Source: Marinobacter subterrani (GTDB lineage Bacteria; Pseudomonadota; Gammaproteobacteria; Pseudomonadales; Oleiphilaceae). Taken from it: a DNA stretch of 64,000 nt. The position numbers and the translations under genes were made by a program. The notes beneath the pieces are model-generated. The model was not told where the DNA came from. It made no database searches and saw only the letters and a list, made by a program, of their open reading frames with translations. The stretch is from NCBI RefSeq assembly GCF_001045555.1, contig NZ_LFBU01000001.1:3346461-3410460 (forward strand), in the 5' to 3' direction. This document shows positions 59,882 through 64,000 of this stretch, in pieces; position 1 is the stretch's first letter; each line of letters opens with the position of its first letter.

Positions 59882-60355
59882 ATGCCCGGGCCCCGCCGCT
59901 TTGGCGTTGATCTGCCGGACCAGGCGGAGAGCGACACGGCCGCCGTGGACCGATTCCTCGGTGTGTTCGGTGCCCGCCGTGGTGGTGAACCCGTGCGCTT
60001 TGATGACGCCGTTGGTGAGCCTCTGCCCATCAGCGAGGCGCTGTTCCAGGCCGCTGACGATGCCTGGCAGTTGCCGGCCGGCACCGACCGCCGATACCTG
60101 GGCGTGCTGGCCGAGGCGCTGCGCGATCCGGACGAGATCTGGGTGGCGGCCGAGCTGCCCGGCGATGACCAGCGGCGGTGTTGCGCCGGCGTTACCTGGC
60201 CCGTTTTGCGCTGCCAGGTGATGAGGGCGTGGCCGTGGCCATCTTTGAGTGGGCCGCGATGGCTGGCGGGTACCACCGCCACCGGAGAAGACAACGCCGA
60301 GCTGCAGCGCCTGCGCCAGGGCGTGCGGCTGTACCGCCGGGGTGAGGACGACTGA
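59882..60355 (+). CDS. PBECR2-like nuclease-fold protein or gp30 C-terminal domain, frame breaks
   Basis: FGVDLPDQAESDTAAVDRFL, then FDDAVGEPLPISEALFQ, TDRRYLGVLAEALRDPDEIW, and after restoring three bases (about 60177, 60252, 60267) LRRRYLARFALPGDEG with FEWGRDGWRG. This resembles the phage Barnase-EndoU-ColicinE5/D-RelE-like nuclease domain (PBECR2) carried at the end of many Mu-like gp30 proteins. Corrected length is 477 bases as a separate gene. If two further bases are missing near 59830-59875, it would be one protein of about 413 residues with gp30. The catalytic role in the virion is not known. Confidence 0.7.
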   Translation: MPGPRRFGVDLPDQAESDTAAVDRFLGVFGARRGGEPVRFDDAVGEPLPISEALFQAADDAWQLPAGTDRRYLGVLAEALRDPDEIWVAAELPGDDQRRCCAGVTWPVLRCQVMRAWPWPSLSGPRWLAGTTATGEDNAELQRLRQGVRLYRRGEDD

Positions 60356-60797
60356 TGGCCGGGGTGAACCTGCAATGGCGCATCGAGACCGAGCGGCTGG
60401 AGCGAGCCCTGCAGGCGCTGGCCGACCGGGCGGCAACGCCCGCCCGCGTTCGAGGCATCGGCGAAGACCTGCTGCTGAGCCACCGCGACCGGTTCGACGC
60501 CCAGGAGAGCCGGAAGGCGAACCGTGGAGCCCCTGAGCGAGGCCTACCGCAAACGGAAGAAGCGCCGCAAGGATGAGATCCTGGTATTGAACACCTATCT
60601 GCGAGACACTCAGCGCTACCGGGCCGATGCGGACCAGCTCGAGTACGGCAGCGATCGGTGTACGCAGCTACCCACCAGTTCGGTGACGATGAGCGCGGTA
60701 TTCCGGCCCGCCCCTGGCTGGCCTGTCACCGGATGATGAGCGTGCTGCCGTGCAGACCCTGCTCGATTTCATGGGCCACCCCCTGGGTTTGAATTAA
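60355..60797 (+). CDS. virion morphogenesis protein gpG, four frame breaks
   Basis: NLQWRIETERLERALQALAD is the usual start of the gpG/phage virion morphogenesis family. Restoring single bases at about 60511, 60533, 60656 and 60719 gives GEPWSPLSEAYRKRKKR, then ILVLNTYLRD, VYAATHQFGDD and GIPARPWLGLSPDD. Corrected length is 447 bases, 148 residues. The protein acts in tail/head joining or tail assembly in Mu relatives. The gap after it (60798-61012) holds no gene that I can see. Confidence 0.85.
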
Positions 60798-61012
60798 GCA
60801 ACGCCCTCAGAGCCGCTACAGCGACTCAGAAAGCCCACCCGGGGCGATGGCACCAGAAAACCCCGAAAGGCCCGTTAGACCCGCGTTAGATTTCCTCCAG
60901 CGGCCATCCGATCCGACAGTCTGACCCACGGTTGCGCGAAGCGCCACCCACACCTCAAAAACTACCAAACCGCTTTATATCCTGACTCCACCCCGGGCCG
61001 GCAATCTGGCCC

Positions 61013-62118
61013 ATGAACCGACACGCAGTGAACACCCAGACCCTTGCAGCCTGCAGCCAGGCCACCACCGCCAACCCATTGCGGTGTGCGCCCTGGAAGT
61101 GCGGCTGGCCGACGACAAGACCGGCTGATCCTGCCGGCCGCTTTGATGCGCCCGGGGCTCCATGGCGGGCCAGGGCCGTGGGTGCTGGATGAAGCCGGCG
61201 CCCAGGCCGTGATCCGCAAGGCGTCCAGCCGCAGCACCGACATCGCCATCGACTACGAGCACCAGATTCTGCTGTCGGAGGTCAACGGCAAGCCGGCCCG
61301 GCGGCCGGTTGGGTGGACCCTCGCTCACTGGAGTGGCGGGAGGACGGCCTGTATGGCCGCATCGACTGGACCGACAAGGCGCGCGCCGCCATTGAGGCCC
61401 GGGAGTACCGCTACCTCTCCCCTGTGTTCCCGTACCACGCCAGCACTGGCGCGGTGCTGGATCTGTTGCATCTCGCACTCACCAACACGCCTGCCATCGA
61501 CGACGGCGCCATCACTGAGCTGGCCGCCGCCCGCATGGCAACCCATGAAGCCGAACACGAGGAGGAAGACTCCGTGAAACGTGAACAGTTGATCAAGGCG
61601 CTGGCCTCAAAGCCGACGCCACCGACGAGCAGATCGACCAGCACCTGGCCGCCCTGAAAGCCAAAGCCAGCCAGGCAGACGAAGTGCGCCAGGCCCTGGA
61701 ACTGGGCGATGACGAAAAGCCGGCCGAGGCGTGGCCGCGCTCAAGAGCAAGGCCGCAAAGCGCTGAACCAGACCTGACCCAGTACGTGCCCCGCGCGGTT
61801 TACAACGAAGTGAATCAGCAGCTGGCCGCCCTGAAGCAAGGCGGTGACCAGCAGGAGCTGAACAACCTGGTGGAGGAAGGCCTCAAGGATGGCCGCATCG
61901 CCGCAAGGCGCACGCCGAATGGCTGAAGAGCCAGGGCCTGGCCGCGCTCAAGCACACCTGAAGGACGCCCCGGGTATTGCCGCCCTCAAGGGCACCCAGA
62001 CCAACGGCCGCAGCCTGAAGCAACAACGACGGTGAGCTGACCGAAGAGCAGCTGCCGTGTGCAAGAACATGGCCTGGACCCCAAGACCTACAAAGAGACG
62101 CTGGCCAGCCAGGCCTGA
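61013..62118 (+). CDS. Mu I-like phage protease and scaffold, many frame breaks
   Basis: The pieces in order are: an N-terminal segment, EAGAQAVIRKASSRSTDIAI with the catalytic-region DYEHQ, LEWREDGLYGRIDWTDKAR, EYRYLSPVFPYHASTGAVLD and LALTNTPAIDDGA. These are the conserved blocks of Mu-type serine proteases that mature the prohead. The C-terminal part (QALELGDDEKPAEA, YVPRAVYNEVNQQLAALK) is helical, the scaffold region usually called Z. At least ten single-base losses break the frame. Start and stop are chosen from the conserved ends (NRHAVNTQTLAA and LASQA). Confidence 0.8.
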
Positions 62119-62156
62119 GCGTTGAACCACTGACCGAATAACGGGAGGACACCCTG

Positions 62157-62569
62157 ATGGTAGCGGCCACCAAAAACCGAAACACCCGACCCGCGCCGGT
62201 TACAGCCGGGCCACGCCGTCAAGGCAGGCGTGATTGCCTACGCCGGCACGATCGCTGTAATGGCGCGGCGCTTTGCCGAGCGGCATCACGGCACCGGCTG
62301 ACCGCCCTGGCCGATTCGACGAGTTTGTGGATAACTCAGGCGGTGCCGACGCGACAAGGAAGTGACCATTTCCCGTGTGCTTCATTTTGCCAACAGTGCC
62401 GGCGCTGACGAGTTGTGCGCGCCGACATCGGCAAGCTCTGTTACATCGTCGACAACCAGACGGTGGCCAAGACCGACGCCACCGCCACCCGCTCAGTGCA
62501 GGCATCGTCGATGCGTCGACGACACCGGCGTCTGGGTAAACATCGACCCGACAACGCGTGAACGCCTAA
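62157..62569 (+). CDS. small head protein, decoration/cement type, heavily frame-broken
   Basis: An ATG with GGGAGGA upstream opens the gene between protease and capsid. Readable pieces are VKAGVIAYAGTIAV, FVDNSGGADG, VLHFANSAGADE, ADIGKLCYIVDNQTVAKTDAT and TGVWVNIDPT, joined by many single-base losses. The YIVDNQTV-type strand and the position between I and T fit the small capsid-decoration protein (DUF2190-like) of Mu relatives. Corrected size would be about 145-150 residues. Confidence 0.65.
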
Positions 62570-62591
62570 CCGATAACCTAGGAGCCATCCG

Positions 62592-63457
62592 ATGGATTTG
62601 ACCAACGCAGCCTGCAGCGCTGTTCCAGGCCTACAGAATGAACTTCCAGCAGGCATGACCTCGCTGGCGACCAGGCTCCCTGTACGAGAGCTCTGTACCG
62701 TGGTGCCCAGCACCACCGCCGTGAGGTGTACCCTTCCTCAAAACCCTGCCGCGTTTGCGCGAATGGTAGGTGATCGGGTTATCCACTCCCTCGAGGCGCG
62801 GACTTCTCGATCAAGAACGCAAGTCGAGCTGACCGAGGCGTGCCCGCGACAGCATCGAGGACGACACCTACGGTCTGTATGGGCGGTGTTCAGGAGTTCG
62901 CCGCAGCTCCCGCGAGCATCCGAACGAACTGGCGTGGAATACTCACGGCTAACCCCGAGTGCTACGACGCCAGCGCTGTTCGACACCGACCACCCGGTGC
63001 TGGATGAGACGGCGCGGAACAGTCCGTGAGCAACGACATGGGCGGTGTGCCGGCCTGGTACGTGATGGACCTGACCGCGCGATCAAGCCGCTGGTGTTCA
63101 GCGCGCCGGGACTATGACTTCCGCTCGATTACCAGCCTGACGGACTCCGAAGTGTTCATGAAGGACAAGTTCCTGTCGGCGTGGATGCCCGGTGAACGCA
63201 GGCCCCGGCCTGTGGCAGTTGTGTGCGGTCCCGCCAGGACTTCACGGCGGCCAACTACGAGGCTGCCCGCAAACGCCTGCAGGAGCTGAAAGGCGACTAC
63301 GGCCGCCCGCTGCGTTGCGCCATAGCCACACCATGGTGCCCAACAACCTGGAAGGCCCGCGCGCAAGGTCTGCAGAACGCCTGGCCGCCGGCGGCGAGAC
63401 CAACGAATGGGCCAACACCTCCACCCTGGTATGAACTCCTGGCTGCCCAGCAGCTAA
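62592..63457 (+). CDS. Mu T-like major capsid protein, heavily frame-broken
   Basis: Reading across frames gives MDLTNAALQALFQAYRMNF, SLYESSVTVVPSTTAVEVYP, LREWVGDRVIHSLEA, GVPRDSIEDDTYGLYGGV, AVFDTDHPVLDE, LTDSEVFMKDKFL, FTAANYEAARKRLQELKGD and NALAAGGETNEWANT. These are the conserved blocks of Mu gpT. Known relatives have about 300 residues; only 866 bases are present here, implying some 40 or more lost bases. This is the densest damage in the window. A hairpin terminator follows 25 bases later. Confidence 0.85.
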
Positions 63458-63482
63458 GCAGTAGGCACCCGTAAAGCGTTAG

Positions 63483-63511
63483 AAAACCCGCCTCGCGTGG
63501 GGCGGGTTTTT
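63483..63511 (+). terminator. intrinsic terminator after the capsid gene
   Basis: AAAACCCGCC (63483-63492) pairs perfectly with GGCGGGTTTT (63501-63510) around an 8-base loop, ending in five T residues. It lies inside the late block between capsid T and the next gene. Confidence 0.9.
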
Positions 63512-63524
63512 CAGGAGACCGATC

Positions 63525-64000
63525 ATGGCAGCACGCAAGAGCACCGCAAAAACCAAGCCGCGCCAGCACCAGGCAGCGAACCGAATACCCAACCTGGCCA
63601 GGGCGCCAAGGAAACCGAAGCAACGGAGCCGGCCAAGGACCAGGCCGCCAAGGAAGGCACCACCGATAACGCCCAGGCACCGCAAGCGCCAGAGAGTGCG
63701 AGCGCCACGGGCGAGGCTGGGCAGCACGTTGCAGAGCCGGCTGGCGACGCCAAGCCCGAGGACGCCCAGGGTGACAACACCCAGGAAACCGGCAACCAGA
63801 ATGACCAGGGCGAGCAGACCCCAGACCCGGAGGGCGACAACGACAACCCGCCCGAGGGCGAGAAGGCCGCGCTGTGGGTGCGTACCCGCCGCCGTGTGGG
63901 CAGTCGCCGGCGTGCCGGCATTCGCTTTGGCCGCGAGCCCATCGGTGTGGACCTGGAGTCCCTCACCGACGAGCAGGTGAAAGCGATCAAGGAAGACCCG
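63525..64000 (+). CDS. FluMu N-terminal-domain (HI1506-like) phage protein, 3' end outside window
   Basis: The ATG has AGGAGA 8 bases upstream. After one frame break near 63549-63555 (an A run), the frame is clean: a long Ala/Pro/Glu/Gln/Asp-rich low-complexity acidic region (PNTQPGQGAKETEA..., GDNTQETGNQNDQGEQTPD), then ALWVRTRRRVGSRRRAGIRF and DLESLTDEQVKAIKEDP. The last part matches the FluMu/HI1506 N-terminal domain found after capsid T. The acidic, low-complexity extension ahead of it is unusual. The gene continues beyond the window. Confidence 0.75.

Larger units (their letters stand above)
42242..64000 (+). mobile_element. Mu-like transposable prophage (left end through capsid genes; right end outside window)
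   Basis: The element begins with TGTTTGGCAC repeats at the break in a host PAS gene. It has the Mu order: repressor, Ner, transposase A with DDE residues, ATPase B, DUF3164, GemA/gp16, Mor, lysis genes, gp27-gp30, gpG, protease I, capsid T and a FluMu-N gene. At least 21.7 kb is present; tail genes and the right end lie beyond position 64000. Replication by transposition is inferred from A and B. Genes up to 55.8 kb are intact. Later genes are frame-broken, probably through sequence error. Confidence 0.95.

Noticed and set aside
60798..61012. Possible small gene or promoter in the gap between gpG and the protease
   Set aside because: No frame with a ribosome site is convincing and the region lies in the error-prone stretch, so promoter-like words (for example TTTATATCC near 60973) cannot be trusted.
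42242..64000. CRISPR arrays, tRNA genes, riboswitches or a diversity-generating retroelement in the accessory region
   Set aside because: I looked for regularly spaced repeats, cloverleaf-like segments and a reverse transcriptase with variable repeats, and saw none. A tool-based scan would be needed to exclude short or degenerate cases.

Overview
The window looks like a chromosomal segment of a Marinobacter-like gammaproteobacterium. It carries the replication-origin neighbourhood (mnmE-yidC-yidD-rnpA-rpmH facing dnaA-dnaN-aarF/ubiB-like-recF-gyrB), pseudomonad-type parS sites (TGTTCCACGTGGAAC core) inside recF, high GC, and a full recCBD locus. The genus is inferred from gene content and protein character, not from a database search.

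Region 1 (1-12.2 kb): the tail of an EAL-type signalling protein, a minus-strand DUF3833 lipoprotein / RND adaptor / RND pump operon, an acyl-CoA dehydrogenase, a DUF2959 lipoprotein, and the mnmE, yidC, yidD, rnpA, rpmH cluster. Region 2 (12.2-20.5 kb): probable oriC with DnaA boxes, then dnaA, dnaN, an ABC1/UbiB-family kinase, recF (with two parS sites) and gyrB. Region 3 (20.5-26.8 kb): a membrane protein, gabT, and two divergent ABC exporters separated by three copies of a palindromic repeat. Region 4 (26.8-41.8 kb): a DNA-repair block of recC-recB-recD, folM, a FAN1/VRR-NUC nuclease, a nuclease-helicase of the XPD/DinG type and a BON lipoprotein.

Region 5 (42.2 kb to the end): a Mu-like transposable prophage that enters a CheR-type PAS gene and leaves only the last ~127 codons visible. 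Its order is classic Mu: left-end transposase sites, S24 repressor (minus strand), operator, Ner, small early genes, transposase A (DDE), ATPase B, accessory early genes, GemA/gp16, Mor, a Mor-type middle promoter, lysis cassette (M15 endolysin, holin candidate, spanin pair), DUF2730, gp27, gp28 (terminase), gp29 (portal), gp30 with a PBECR2-like nuclease region, gpG, protease I, a decoration-type protein, major capsid T and a FluMu N-terminal-domain gene cut by the window end. The right end of the prophage is outside the window.

From about 55.8 kb onward, reading frames are broken repeatedly by single-base losses, mostly in homopolymers. The losses are worst in the capsid gene and become rare after 63.56 kb. 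All genes before 55.8 kb are intact. The pattern looks like sequence error in a poorly resolved (perhaps repeated) segment rather than decay, so the late genes are annotated as genes whose frames must be restored. I found no convincing wholly new system. The most interesting items are the nuclease region next to gp30, the unassigned early-gene block, the FAN1/helicase pair beside recBCD, and the paired parS sites in recF.
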